Positions 46,751 to 54,994 of a stretch of DNA of 64,000 nucleotides are shown here, piece by piece (within the stretch, counting starts at the first letter, position 1; every line of letters starts with the position of its first letter). Where the stretch lies: the NCBI GenBank assembly GCA_051155775.1, contig DAXETV010000013.1, forward strand, positions 94,310-158,309, read 5' to 3'. The stretch comes from CAYSCZ01 sp051155775 (lineage in GTDB: Bacteria; Bacteroidota; Bacteroidia; Cytophagales; Cyclobacteriaceae). The notes beneath the pieces are model-generated. The model was not told where the DNA came from. It ran no database searches and worked only from the letters and a program-made list of their open reading frames with translations. The position numbers and the translations under genes are program-made.

Positions 46751-47548
46751 TTAAATAGCCGGATTAAATTCAGAAAAAATATGTTCAGCAAATTCATCGA
46801 CTACCTCAATTTCAGTAATCTTTCTTTCCCCTCTGTTGCCGGACAGATAGATATTTCCATATTTTTTGTAGTCTAACCATGGCATTACAAAATTAGGGGA
46901 TGTTTGTTTTTGATCCTTATAATAAGCCCACTGGGTTATCAAATGGGTTTCAGGGCTAACCCAAACTTCGTACATATTTTCCGGGGTAACGCCAACATCT
47001 TTAAATGATAATTCTAATAAATAGCTCATCTCACCTGTTTGTGTGGTGTCCTCACCCTGATAGGTGAGCGTAACGCCTGTGTCTTTAAGTTTAAAAGGCA
47101 TAGCCAGCCAATAAGCGTCGTTTATCCAAATATTTTTACCAACATCTAAATATTTTTCAAGGGTGTCAGGGTCAGTTTGTTCCATTCCATGAATAAAGAC
47201 TCTACCTTTCATGGAATTGACATTCATTATTACTTTTAAATCGGTGCGATTGCTTTCTATCCTAACGTCACCGGATTGTTTGTTCCACCAAAGTTTTCTT
47301 ACACCAAAGAAATTCCATATCAATCCTTTGGTATTATCCCAATTTTTACGCCCACCGATCGCTTCCATAACCTTGTCTGCTATTGCAACTGCTTCAGGGT
47401 CTGAACCTTCTATGTTGAATCCTTCAGCGGGGGGATTCTCATCGAAGTTGGGGTCTGTAGCATTTTCTTTCACCGCATCTTTCTGAGATGAAGGATTGCA
47501 GGCGTGGATGATAGATATACAAATGATAAAAAGTAAGACTCTGGGCAT
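46751..47548 (-). CDS. Uncharacterised lipoprotein
   Basis: The 265-residue protein has a lipoprotein signal (LLFIICISIIHAC, Cys17). I do not recognise a named family. The mature part begins with a flexible Asn/Glu/Pro-rich stretch, then EAVAIADKVMEAIGGRKNWD and a series of beta-strand-like segments (DVRIESNRTDLKVIMNV, LTYQGEDTTQTGEMSYLLEL) that resemble the half-barrel of LolA/outer-membrane-lipoprotein-sorting proteins. The start codon lies inside one arm of an inverted repeat whose other arm is 45 bases upstream. Confidence 0.7.
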   Translation of the reverse strand: MPRVLLFIICISIIHACNPSSQKDAVKENATDPNFDENPPAEGFNIEGSDPEAVAIADKVMEAIGGRKNWDNTKGLIWNFFGVRKLWWNKQSGDVRIESNRTDLKVIMNVNSMKGRVFIHGMEQTDPDTLEKYLDVGKNIWINDAYWLAMPFKLKDTGVTLTYQGEDTTQTGEMSYLLELSFKDVGVTPENMYEVWVSPETHLITQWAYYKDQKQTSPNFVMPWLDYKKYGNIYLSGNRGERKITEIEVVDEFAEHIFSEFNPAI

Positions 47549-47612
47549 GGTTAATCAAATAAAAATTTAAAATAATGAATATTTCTGAATTGAAAGCGTA
47601 ACCATGCCCAGA
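47540..47612. repeat. 14-bp perfect inverted repeat around two mirrored start codons
   Basis: The sequence at 47540-47553 is the exact reverse complement of 47599-47612, with 45 bases between. Each arm contains an ATG followed by CCCAGA. On the minus strand this is the lipoprotein start; on the plus strand it opens a 62-codon frame. The lipoprotein mRNA could fold so as to hide its start codon if transcription begins upstream of 47612. Confidence 0.75.
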
Positions 47613-47709
47613 ATCAGAGGTATCTCCGGTGAATTTTTTAAATATAGATGTAATAAATCATTTGAAAATGCAACCAATTATACAGTTTATGAATCACTAA
47701 GGAAAGATC

Positions 47710-47970
47710 ATGAAACAGCGGCGCAATATTACATTACTACTGCTTATTCTTCTGCTTATTACCGTAATCAGTGTGGAAAAGAGAATAGGTAATAGCATTG
47801 AGAATGCTTCCATGCAACCGATAACGGTTTTTCAGGAAAATGTGTTAATGCCTCACTTAAATATCCTGGTTGATTCTGTAGAAAATATCGGCGAAAGGAG
47901 GGATAACGGTCGACAAATTAACTCTTTTAATAGGGTAACCCAATCATTACATTTTAATCTTCTGAAATAA
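47710..47970 (+). CDS. Possible small membrane-anchored protein (86 residues)
   Basis: This small frame has an N-terminal basic patch and a strong hydrophobic helix (NITLLLLILLLITVISV) followed by a polar tail with mixed codons typical of the neighbours. It lies in the 405-base space between the lipoprotein and channel genes, where no other gene is apparent, and its last 17 bases overlap the end of the channel gene on the other strand. A different 62-codon frame (47604-47792) overlaps it. I have no homology-based support. Confidence 0.4.
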   Translation: MKQRRNITLLLLILLLITVISVEKRIGNSIENASMQPITVFQENVLMPHLNILVDSVENIGERRDNGRQINSFNRVTQSLHFNLLK

Positions 47971-49855
47971 CTATTACCATATCATTATGGTCAAGGGTAA
48001 ACATCTGGGATTTTGGAGGATTAACAATCACACCATAACCTTGCCCTGATTCCCTGGCAAATTTCATTCGCCTATACCCTATAGCTATTTGATTTTTTCT
48101 GGCAGCGGACTCCAGCAGCGTGTAAAAATTTATAGGCACACCTGTTCGTACATATTCATCAGCAGCTTTTATGTAGATCTCAGAACCTTCTGCATCAAAT
48201 AAATCCTCGAAAACCCTCATTAGGTATTTGTTTTCTGAGACCTGGCTCATTAATAGACTGACTAACCGATCACTTACTATAAAGTCATCAGCGCTTGTGA
48301 TATCCGCTAATTGCCGATTACGTATATCCAACATCTCACTTACAATCTTGTACTTATGCCCTAATCTTTCTGAAAAGTTTCTTAAGTGCAACAAAGTGAT
48401 CAGGGACTGGGCATCTGCTTCCTGTATCGGGAAGTAACCTTCATAGGAAAGGAGGATGATGTAATCATATTGGTTCAGTTCCATATCCAATAGAGTAGAT
48501 CTTTCCGAAGTGTCTAACTGTTCGAACTCTAGGGTAAGGTTTTTTAACTCCTTATCGATTTTTTTTATTGCTTTTTTAGGATCTTCAAATTTAGATGTCA
48601 CTTTCAATATGGATCCTTGCGCAACATAGTTATCAAGTTCAACAATTATGTGTCTGGCGCGTCCATTCCATCCGATCATTATTATCCGCTCTGATTTTTG
48701 AGGAACCGACACAGAAAAGACAATTTTATCATCATGGATTATATAATCACCGGCATTAGCAATCAGTGTATCATCATCTTCAGTGATTCCGATGACTTTA
48801 TCGCCGTTTTTTAAAACAGTATTCATGGGAGGATTGATTTCCACCGATTCGTCAGCATATTGCAGGCCCATAATGGCGGAATCTTCATAGGCGAAGATTG
48901 CTTCCCGGAATGTTTTACCTACCAAACTCTTTTCTTCTTGAAAATATATCTCATCGCCTCCAAAATCCATCAGTTCAATGTAAACGACGGAGAGCCCTGA
49001 CTGGCGGCTGGTCTGGACCATTATCCTGGAAATTATTAAATCAGAATAAATTAACTCGACCTCATCCTCTCCCACCATTCTGGCAACATCAAGGTTCTTC
49101 TTATCCACCATCTCTGCAGTAATGTGGTATGGTTCTTTTCTTCTATTTGGATTGGTGACAATAGCCACAATAGCTTTAATTGTCTGGGAATCTGAATTTT
49201 CATTTTCTTTCCCTAGAATAATTATAGATTTCGACTCATAAGGATTAGCTATGTACAAGTCATGAACATCAATAGGGTTCCCTGTTCTGCATATTACCCT
49301 TGTATTTTTTGTATTACCAACTTTGTCCTTTATTTCATCTTCCATCTCGACTTTATCTTTCTCTGCCAGGATGACGATCACGCCCCGTTTTTGATTCTCA
49401 TTAGCAAGTACCAATTCTGATATGATGGTGAATATCTTAGGAGACCATCCTAAGATAAGTACGTGATCCTTTTCGATAACAAATGAACGCCCCTTTTTTA
49501 ATTCCTCTATTTTTATCAGTATGCCATTGGATACAAGACCAATTAACGTACTGATTATAACTAGACCGACTACTGATACGAAAAGCATGTAAAACCTGAA
49601 TGGCCATAATTCTTCGTGTTCACCTAATGTGCCAGGGTCTAATACATGAGTGATAGACGTCCAGAAAGCATTAAGTATGTTAAAATCCTCATTATGGTTA
49701 GGATGAAGACCAAGAACTAGAAGCAATAGTGCGAAAAAGATAATGAGAACCATTGTGATAAGACCCAACCATGAGATAAGCCTTACAGAACCCTTACCGA
49801 TAAAGTTATCAAACTCGTATTTTAAGCGAGCTTTATAGGGTTTCTTGTATTCCAT
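47954..49855 (-). CDS. CASTOR/POLLUX-like ion channel with RCK-type domains
   Basis: The 633-residue membrane protein has two N-terminal helices (about residues 23-50 and 85-112) flanking a short pore-like loop, then a large cytoplasmic region of two or more Rossmann-fold RCK/TrkA-N-like domains: SFVIEKDHVLILGWSPKIF, VIVILAEKDKVEME and, later, ERIIMIGWNGRARHIIVEL. The layout and sequence fit bacterial relatives of plant CASTOR/POLLUX channels (K+ or Ca2+ regulated). The pore loop lacks an obvious K+-selectivity TVGYG. It is a lone gene. Confidence 0.8.
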   Translation of the reverse strand: MEYKKPYKARLKYEFDNFIGKGSVRLISWLGLITMVLIIFFALLLLVLGLHPNHNEDFNILNAFWTSITHVLDPGTLGEHEELWPFRFYMLFVSVVGLVIISTLIGLVSNGILIKIEELKKGRSFVIEKDHVLILGWSPKIFTIISELVLANENQKRGVIVILAEKDKVEMEDEIKDKVGNTKNTRVICRTGNPIDVHDLYIANPYESKSIIILGKENENSDSQTIKAIVAIVTNPNRRKEPYHITAEMVDKKNLDVARMVGEDEVELIYSDLIISRIMVQTSRQSGLSVVYIELMDFGGDEIYFQEEKSLVGKTFREAIFAYEDSAIMGLQYADESVEINPPMNTVLKNGDKVIGITEDDDTLIANAGDYIIHDDKIVFSVSVPQKSERIIMIGWNGRARHIIVELDNYVAQGSILKVTSKFEDPKKAIKKIDKELKNLTLEFEQLDTSERSTLLDMELNQYDYIILLSYEGYFPIQEADAQSLITLLHLRNFSERLGHKYKIVSEMLDIRNRQLADITSADDFIVSDRLVSLLMSQVSENKYLMRVFEDLFDAEGSEIYIKAADEYVRTGVPINFYTLLESAARKNQIAIGYRRMKFARESGQGYGVIVNPPKSQMFTLDHNDMVIVISED

Positions 49856-49907
49856 TTGGTGTTAAGTAATCATTAATTAAAAGTAAAGCTAATTTTAAAC
49901 TCTTCGG

Positions 49908-49915
49908 CAAAATTA
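49908..49915 (-). promoter_or_regulatory. Putative -7 element upstream of the channel gene
   Basis: On the minus strand this reads TAATTTTG, a perfect TAnnTTTG match, about 53 bases before the channel ATG. No TTTG -33 element is seen at normal spacing. Confidence 0.3.
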
Positions 49916-50045
49916 AATACCAACGCATTATTGCCTGGTATTAATTTCTTAAAGATTAAAATATTTTTCAAGGTACCAACAATCAGCTGTCATATTTATG
50001 CAGATCATAATGAAAATAAAGATAAAAATCACAAAATTGGTCACT

Positions 50046-50582
50046 TTAATAATAACCAACTAACCTTAAGAAATCAAAAACTGTAATTCTAAAGCGTTCT
50101 TTGTGCTTGATGTCACTAAACAGGTCAACTGGCTCATCTTCAATAATAATTTTCATGTTATAACCTTCTACCAGCTTATTATAAAGCATTAAAGCAGATT
50201 GTCTTTGGGAATTGATATTGGCGTTGCTAAACAAAAATGAATCGATGGTAGCTTGATTTGAACAAATGATTTTATAATCCTGGATACTATTAATTTTATC
50301 GGAATTGAAAAATAAAAAGGCTTTGTCAGCGCCCCAATTATAAACTATTTTATGATTGAATAGATGATTAGAATCTGCAGCTGGTTTATTAAGATTATAG
50401 ATCACAGCATTTTGGCCTTCTACTTCTTCCATTGTGTAATATGAAGCCCTAACGTTCCTAAAAAATAATTCCGAGCCGTCATCAGTGGAAAAATCAACCG
50501 TGGCAAGTTCTACAGGCTTATTTTTATCGATATTACAACTCACTAAAGCCGATGAAATCAGGACTAACAAGATTCTATTCAT
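50046..50582 (-). CDS. Uncharacterised small lipoprotein
   Basis: The 178-residue protein has a short lipoprotein signal ending in the lipobox LVSC (Cys16), then a mature part without a family I recognise. It contains DDGSELFFRNVRASYY and ends in FRITVFDFLRLVGYY, with a regular alternation of polar and hydrophobic residues suggesting a beta-rich fold. It diverges from the TPM-domain gene across 69 bases. Confidence 0.7.
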   Translation of the reverse strand: MNRILLVLISSALVSCNIDKNKPVELATVDFSTDDGSELFFRNVRASYYTMEEVEGQNAVIYNLNKPAADSNHLFNHKIVYNWGADKAFLFFNSDKINSIQDYKIICSNQATIDSFLFSNANINSQRQSALMLYNKLVEGYNMKIIIEDEPVDLFSDIKHKERFRITVFDFLRLVGYY

Positions 50583-50638
50583 AAACTTTTAACAACACAA
50601 TGAAATCTACTATGTTACATTATTTAATACCTGATTAT

Positions 50639-50647
50639 AAAAAAAAA
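50639..50647 (+). other. A9 homopolymer at the start of the TPM gene
   Basis: Nine As lie directly before the TTG start. An ATG frame opening at 50612 runs through this A9; with eight As it would fuse in frame to the TPM protein. This resembles the pyrF and dnaX cases but is the weakest of the three. Confidence 0.35.
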
Positions 50648-50651
50648 TATA

Positions 50652-51179
50652 TTGATTACCTGTTTTATTGCACTTCTTTTAAATCTTATTTTTTCATATA
50701 CAGTTGAGGAGACGGTCGTTGACAAGGCCAACATACTTACAGAGCAGGAGCTATTTCTCTTGAGCGGGAAGTTAAACTATTACAGGGATACCTCCGATAT
50801 AAGATTAAATGTATTTATTGTAAGAAACATCGGAGATAATAAAATTACAGAAGCTACACAGTTTAAGGACATAGGTCCAAATGAAATATTTATATTTATT
50901 TCATTACAAGATAGAAAGCTGACGGTTACTTCGGGAGAGCATTTAGTTAATAAAGTAACACAGGAAGAAGCAGGTAGGATTATTGATGAGTATATTGTTC
51001 CGAATTTCCAGCGCAAAAAATATTTTCAGGGATTGGATGAAGCCACCAGCATATTGATGTCCATGGCCTCCACCTCTCATAAATCAAGATTGAGAATTAA
51101 TGATATACTTCCTGAATTAATATTGCTGCTGATTTTATCTGTTATAATAGTCGTCTTAATAAAGCGATTAAAAAGGTAG
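50652..51179 (+). CDS. TPM-domain membrane protein
   Basis: The 175-residue protein has a hydrophobic N-terminal signal (TCFIALLLNLIFSYT), a TPM domain beginning VVDKANILTEQELFLLSGKL with VFIVRNIGDN and NEIFIFISLQDRKLTVTSG, and a C-terminal membrane helix (ILPELILLLILSVIIVVLI) plus basic tail. TPM domains in bacteria and chloroplasts are membrane-anchored proteins linked to quality control or phosphatase-like activity. The start is uncertain: TTG 50652 is used here, but the frame is open a little further upstream without any ATG. Its end overlaps the dehydratase gene on the other strand by 12 bases. Confidence 0.8.
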   Translation: MITCFIALLLNLIFSYTVEETVVDKANILTEQELFLLSGKLNYYRDTSDIRLNVFIVRNIGDNKITEATQFKDIGPNEIFIFISLQDRKLTVTSGEHLVNKVTQEEAGRIIDEYIVPNFQRKKYFQGLDEATSILMSMASTSHKSRLRINDILPELILLLILSVIIVVLIKRLKR

Positions 51180-52118
51180 ATTTCCCAGGTCTACATTTCC
51201 ACCTGTTAGGATAATGCCTATTTTTTTGTCCTGATAGTGCTCTTTCACTTTGAACAAAGCTGCCAAGGCGACGGCACAGGATGGCTCGATAATGATTTTC
51301 ATCCTTTCCCAAATGATCCTCATTGCGTTTATAATCTCTTCTTCAGATACAGTAATCACATCATTGACGTACTTTTTTATGATATCAAAATTCCTTTCAC
51401 CTATGGATATCTTAAGTCCATCGGCAATCGTTTTGGGATCTTTTACGGGTGTTAGAATTCCACTTTTAAAAGACTGGTAAGTGTCATTGGCTTTTTCAGG
51501 TTCTCCAAGTATAACGTCTGTATTTGGCGAAAGGTAATGTGATATGAGCGCTGTGCCTGCTGATAAGCCACCTCCACCAACGGGGGTAAAAATAACATCC
51601 AAATCAATGGTTTCTTCAATAAGCTCTTTAGCCGCGGATGCCTGACCTGCTATTATTTTATAGTCATCAAAAGGGGGTACGAAAATGGCTCCTTTTTCTT
51701 TGGTCACGGCTTCGCAACTTTGAACCCTTGATTTTTCATTTGGTTCGCAAAAGATGATCTGCGCACCATATTCCTTTACGGCATTTATCTTGACCTTCGG
51801 GGCATTTTTCGGCATGACTATGTAGGCTTTGGTATTAGCAAGCTTGGCAGCGAAAGCAACGGCCTGTGCATGATTTCCTGAACTATGGGTAGTAAAACCA
51901 CTAACCCTTTCCTCAGGCCTCAGGGAAAGAATAAAGTTTGTGGCACCTCTCATCTTAAAAGAACCAACTTTCTGAAAATTTTCACATTTGAAAAAAATTT
52001 CTCCACCTACCATCTCATTGATACTGTGTGATGTTAGTATGGGTGTATGGATAATATGCCTTATTATCCGCTGATGTGTTCTTTTGATATCACTTAGGCT
52101 GGGTATATGATCAAGCAT
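51168..52118 (-). CDS. PLP-dependent threonine/serine dehydratase family protein
   Basis: The 316-residue fold-type II PLP enzyme has the lysine motif KVGSFKMRGATNFIL (Lys55), SSGNHAQAVAFAAKL (PLP phosphate contact Asn/His), and the glycine loop TPVGGGGLSAGTAL. At this length, with no C-terminal ACT regulatory domain, it corresponds to catabolic threonine dehydratase or serine racemase types rather than biosynthetic IlvA. Which of these is the main activity cannot be decided. It follows polA on the same strand by 24 bases. Confidence 0.9.
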   Translation of the reverse strand: MLDHIPSLSDIKRTHQRIIRHIIHTPILTSHSINEMVGGEIFFKCENFQKVGSFKMRGATNFILSLRPEERVSGFTTHSSGNHAQAVAFAAKLANTKAYIVMPKNAPKVKINAVKEYGAQIIFCEPNEKSRVQSCEAVTKEKGAIFVPPFDDYKIIAGQASAAKELIEETIDLDVIFTPVGGGGLSAGTALISHYLSPNTDVILGEPEKANDTYQSFKSGILTPVKDPKTIADGLKISIGERNFDIIKKYVNDVITVSEEEIINAMRIIWERMKIIIEPSCAVALAALFKVKEHYQDKKIGIILTGGNVDLGNLPF

Positions 52119-52142
52119 TTCTTTTTGATTCTTTTTTGATGT

Positions 52143-54914
52143 TTAATGAGCTTCGAGCCAATTTTTACCAATGCCTATGCCAATCTTCATAGGAACACTA
52201 ATTACAAGCGCATGTTTCATAAAGTTTTCAACATTTTTTCTGACGGTCTCTTCTTCATCTTTATATACTTCAAATACAAGTTCATCATGAACCTGTAGCA
52301 GCATCTTTGATTTCAACTTGTTTTCTGTTAACCATTGATGGATTTTTATCATTGCTATTTTAATCATATCTGCTGCACTTCCCTGGATTGGTGCATTGAT
52401 AGCATTACGCTCCGAAAATCCCCTAACTGTTGGGTTTCTCGAATTAATGTCTCTGAGATATCTTCTTCGGCCCAGCAAAGTTTCCACATACTCTTGCTTT
52501 TTAGCTTTTTGAATGATCTCATCCATGTACTCTTTTACTTTGGGAAATTCCTCAAAATATGATTTGATGATATCGCCTGCTTCTCTGCGGAGTATATTTA
52601 GGTTTTGGGCAAGCCCAAAAGCTGATATTCCATAGATGATGCCAAAATTTACTTCTTTAGCTTTTCTACGCATTGAAGGGTTGACTTCCTCCAGGGGTAC
52701 TTTAAACACTTTGGAAGCGGTTGTGGCATGTATATCCCTATCATTGACAAATGCTTCGGTCATGCTTTCATCCTTAGAGAAAGCAGCCATAATTCTTAAC
52801 TCAATTTGAGAGTAGTCTGCCGATAATATTTTATAATCATCATTTCTTGCTATAAAAGCTTTTCTGATCATTCTACCCTTTTCAGTTCTGATGGGAATAT
52901 TCTGAAGGTTGGGATTGTTTGAGCTAAGCCTACCGGTTACTGCGATGGTCTGCCGGTAATCTGTATGTAGTCTGCTATCTTTTTTACTGATTAGTTGTGG
53001 CAGTGTATCGACATAGGTGTTTTTTAATTTTTGATATTCCCTGAAGGTGAGGATTTTATCAACTATCTCATGCTCAGATGCCAACTTTGATAAAATATCT
53101 TCATTGGTTGCGTACTGTCCGGACTTTGTTTTCTTTGGCTTTTCAATAATTTTTAATCTATCGAATAAAATCTCACCCAATTGTTTAGGTGAAGCGATGT
53201 TAAATTCAGTCCCGGCAATTTCAAAAATAGCTTTTTGCTCCGTCAGAATATCTTTCGATAGTTGCTCCGACATATCCGAGAGCACTTTAGTGTCAATGCT
53301 AATACCATCATATTCCATATCTGCTAACACAAAAGACAAAGGTTGCTCTACATTATGAAGTAAATTTTTCAGATTTAATTTAGTGATCTCTTTCTCAAGG
53401 ATATGCTTTAGTTGAAGGGTTATGTCGGCATCTTCACAAGCGTACTCCTTTAATATTTCCTGGTCTATAGAACGCATCGACTTTTGCTTGTTTCCTTTTT
53501 TCCCGATCAGAGACTCAATACTAATGGGTGAGTAGTTCAAATAATTCTCAGCCAGTACATCCATCTTATGCGTCGTATCGGGGTCAATGAGGTAATGTGC
53601 CAGCATGGTGTCAAAGATTGGCCCTTGTAGGAGCACATCATAATTTTTAAGTATTTGAATATCGTACTTTAAGTTTTGTCCGATCTTAACAATTGAATTG
53701 TTTTCCAACACTGGCTTAAATTGATCCAATAACTTCTTTGAGGCGTTGAAATCTTCTGGAAAGGCGACAAAGAAAGCCTCATTTTTTTTGATTGAGAATG
53801 ATATTCCGACTAACTCCGCATCATTGGTGTTCAGACTGGTTGTTTCTGTATCGAGGCAAAATTCTTTACACGCCTCAAGTGTATTGATTAGATTTTCGAT
53901 TGCTCCTTCGGATTTTATTAATTGATAATCAACATTTAAGTCTTTAACGGTTGACTTTTGGTTTTCGCTTGCTTCTTCAGCTCCGTCAAAGAGGCTGAGC
54001 TGATCTTCGCCTGAGCCTGAGCTTGAGATAACCTTATCATCAAACACTCTTTTTGAAATCGTTCTGAACTCCAGTTCATCAAAGATGGGATGCAGTTTAT
54101 CTTTATCGGCATCTTTCACTGCCATCAAATCCACATCAAATTCTATGGGAACGTCTGTTTTAATGGTTGCCAGTGCTTTTGATACAATACCTTGCTGACC
54201 ATGTTCTGTTATTTTCTTTTTGATGCTTCCTTTTAGATTATCCTGGTTTTCAACAACATCCTCAATGGTTTCATACGTCTGTAAAAGCTTTGCAGCTGTT
54301 TTGTCACCTACACCAGGTATCCCTGGAATATTATCGATTGAATCTCCCTTCATCCCCAGAAAATCCCTTACCTGATCTACATACCTGATATTAAATTTAT
54401 CAAGTACTTCCTGCTCTCCCAATATCTCTACTGAATTTCCCATATAGGCCGGTTTGTACAGGAATACATTATCGGTGACCAGTTGGGCGAAATCTTTATC
54501 GGGGGTCATCATGTATACCTTGAATCCTTCTTTTTCTGCTTTTCTGGCCAATGTTCCAATAATGTCATCTGCTTCATAGCCATCCATTTCCAGTATGGGA
54601 ATTTTAAATCCTTCGATAATTTTTTTGGTGTAAGGAATCGCAATCTTAATATCTTCTGGTTGCTCTTGACGTGTGGCCTTGTACTCACTAAACGCCTGAT
54701 GTCTGAAAGTAGGCGCTGAGGTATCATATGCCACGGCAATATGTGTTGGTTGTTCTTTGGTTAGGATTTCTATTAAGGAATTGGTGAATCCCATGATTGC
54801 ACCAGTGTTCATACCCCTGGAATTAATCCTTGGGTTTTTACTCAATGCAAAATGGGCGCGATAAATAAGTGCAAATGCGTCTAATAAGAATAGTTTCTTT
54901 TCGTCCTGCTTCAT
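52143..54914 (-). CDS. polA: DNA polymerase I
   Basis: The 923-residue protein has all three Pol I parts. The 5' nuclease domain (residues 1-310) has DAFALIYRAHFA and DGYEADDIIGTLARKA. The 3'-5' exonuclease (about 330-530) keeps its metal ligands in CLDTETTSLN, NLKYDIQIL and YACEDADITL, so proofreading looks active. The polymerase domain has DYSQIELRIMAAFS (motif A), RRKAKEVNFGIIYGISAFG (motif B) and LQVHDELVFEV (motif C). Length is normal. Confidence 0.97.
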   Translation of the reverse strand: MKQDEKKLFLLDAFALIYRAHFALSKNPRINSRGMNTGAIMGFTNSLIEILTKEQPTHIAVAYDTSAPTFRHQAFSEYKATRQEQPEDIKIAIPYTKKIIEGFKIPILEMDGYEADDIIGTLARKAEKEGFKVYMMTPDKDFAQLVTDNVFLYKPAYMGNSVEILGEQEVLDKFNIRYVDQVRDFLGMKGDSIDNIPGIPGVGDKTAAKLLQTYETIEDVVENQDNLKGSIKKKITEHGQQGIVSKALATIKTDVPIEFDVDLMAVKDADKDKLHPIFDELEFRTISKRVFDDKVISSSGSGEDQLSLFDGAEEASENQKSTVKDLNVDYQLIKSEGAIENLINTLEACKEFCLDTETTSLNTNDAELVGISFSIKKNEAFFVAFPEDFNASKKLLDQFKPVLENNSIVKIGQNLKYDIQILKNYDVLLQGPIFDTMLAHYLIDPDTTHKMDVLAENYLNYSPISIESLIGKKGNKQKSMRSIDQEILKEYACEDADITLQLKHILEKEITKLNLKNLLHNVEQPLSFVLADMEYDGISIDTKVLSDMSEQLSKDILTEQKAIFEIAGTEFNIASPKQLGEILFDRLKIIEKPKKTKSGQYATNEDILSKLASEHEIVDKILTFREYQKLKNTYVDTLPQLISKKDSRLHTDYRQTIAVTGRLSSNNPNLQNIPIRTEKGRMIRKAFIARNDDYKILSADYSQIELRIMAAFSKDESMTEAFVNDRDIHATTASKVFKVPLEEVNPSMRRKAKEVNFGIIYGISAFGLAQNLNILRREAGDIIKSYFEEFPKVKEYMDEIIQKAKKQEYVETLLGRRRYLRDINSRNPTVRGFSERNAINAPIQGSAADMIKIAMIKIHQWLTENKLKSKMLLQVHDELVFEVYKDEEETVRKNVENFMKHALVISVPMKIGIGIGKNWLEAH

Positions 54915-54994
54915 TTATTCAGTTTCATTAACTGATAAATGTATGAATAAATCCTTATGCAGAAGAAATTATATGAACTATTTAATATTGATTA

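Noticed and set aside
47604..47792. 62-codon ORF starting in the inverted repeat
   Set aside because: It lacks hydrophobic or domain features and overlaps the more credible 86-codon frame; its start is explained by the inverted copy of the lipoprotein start.
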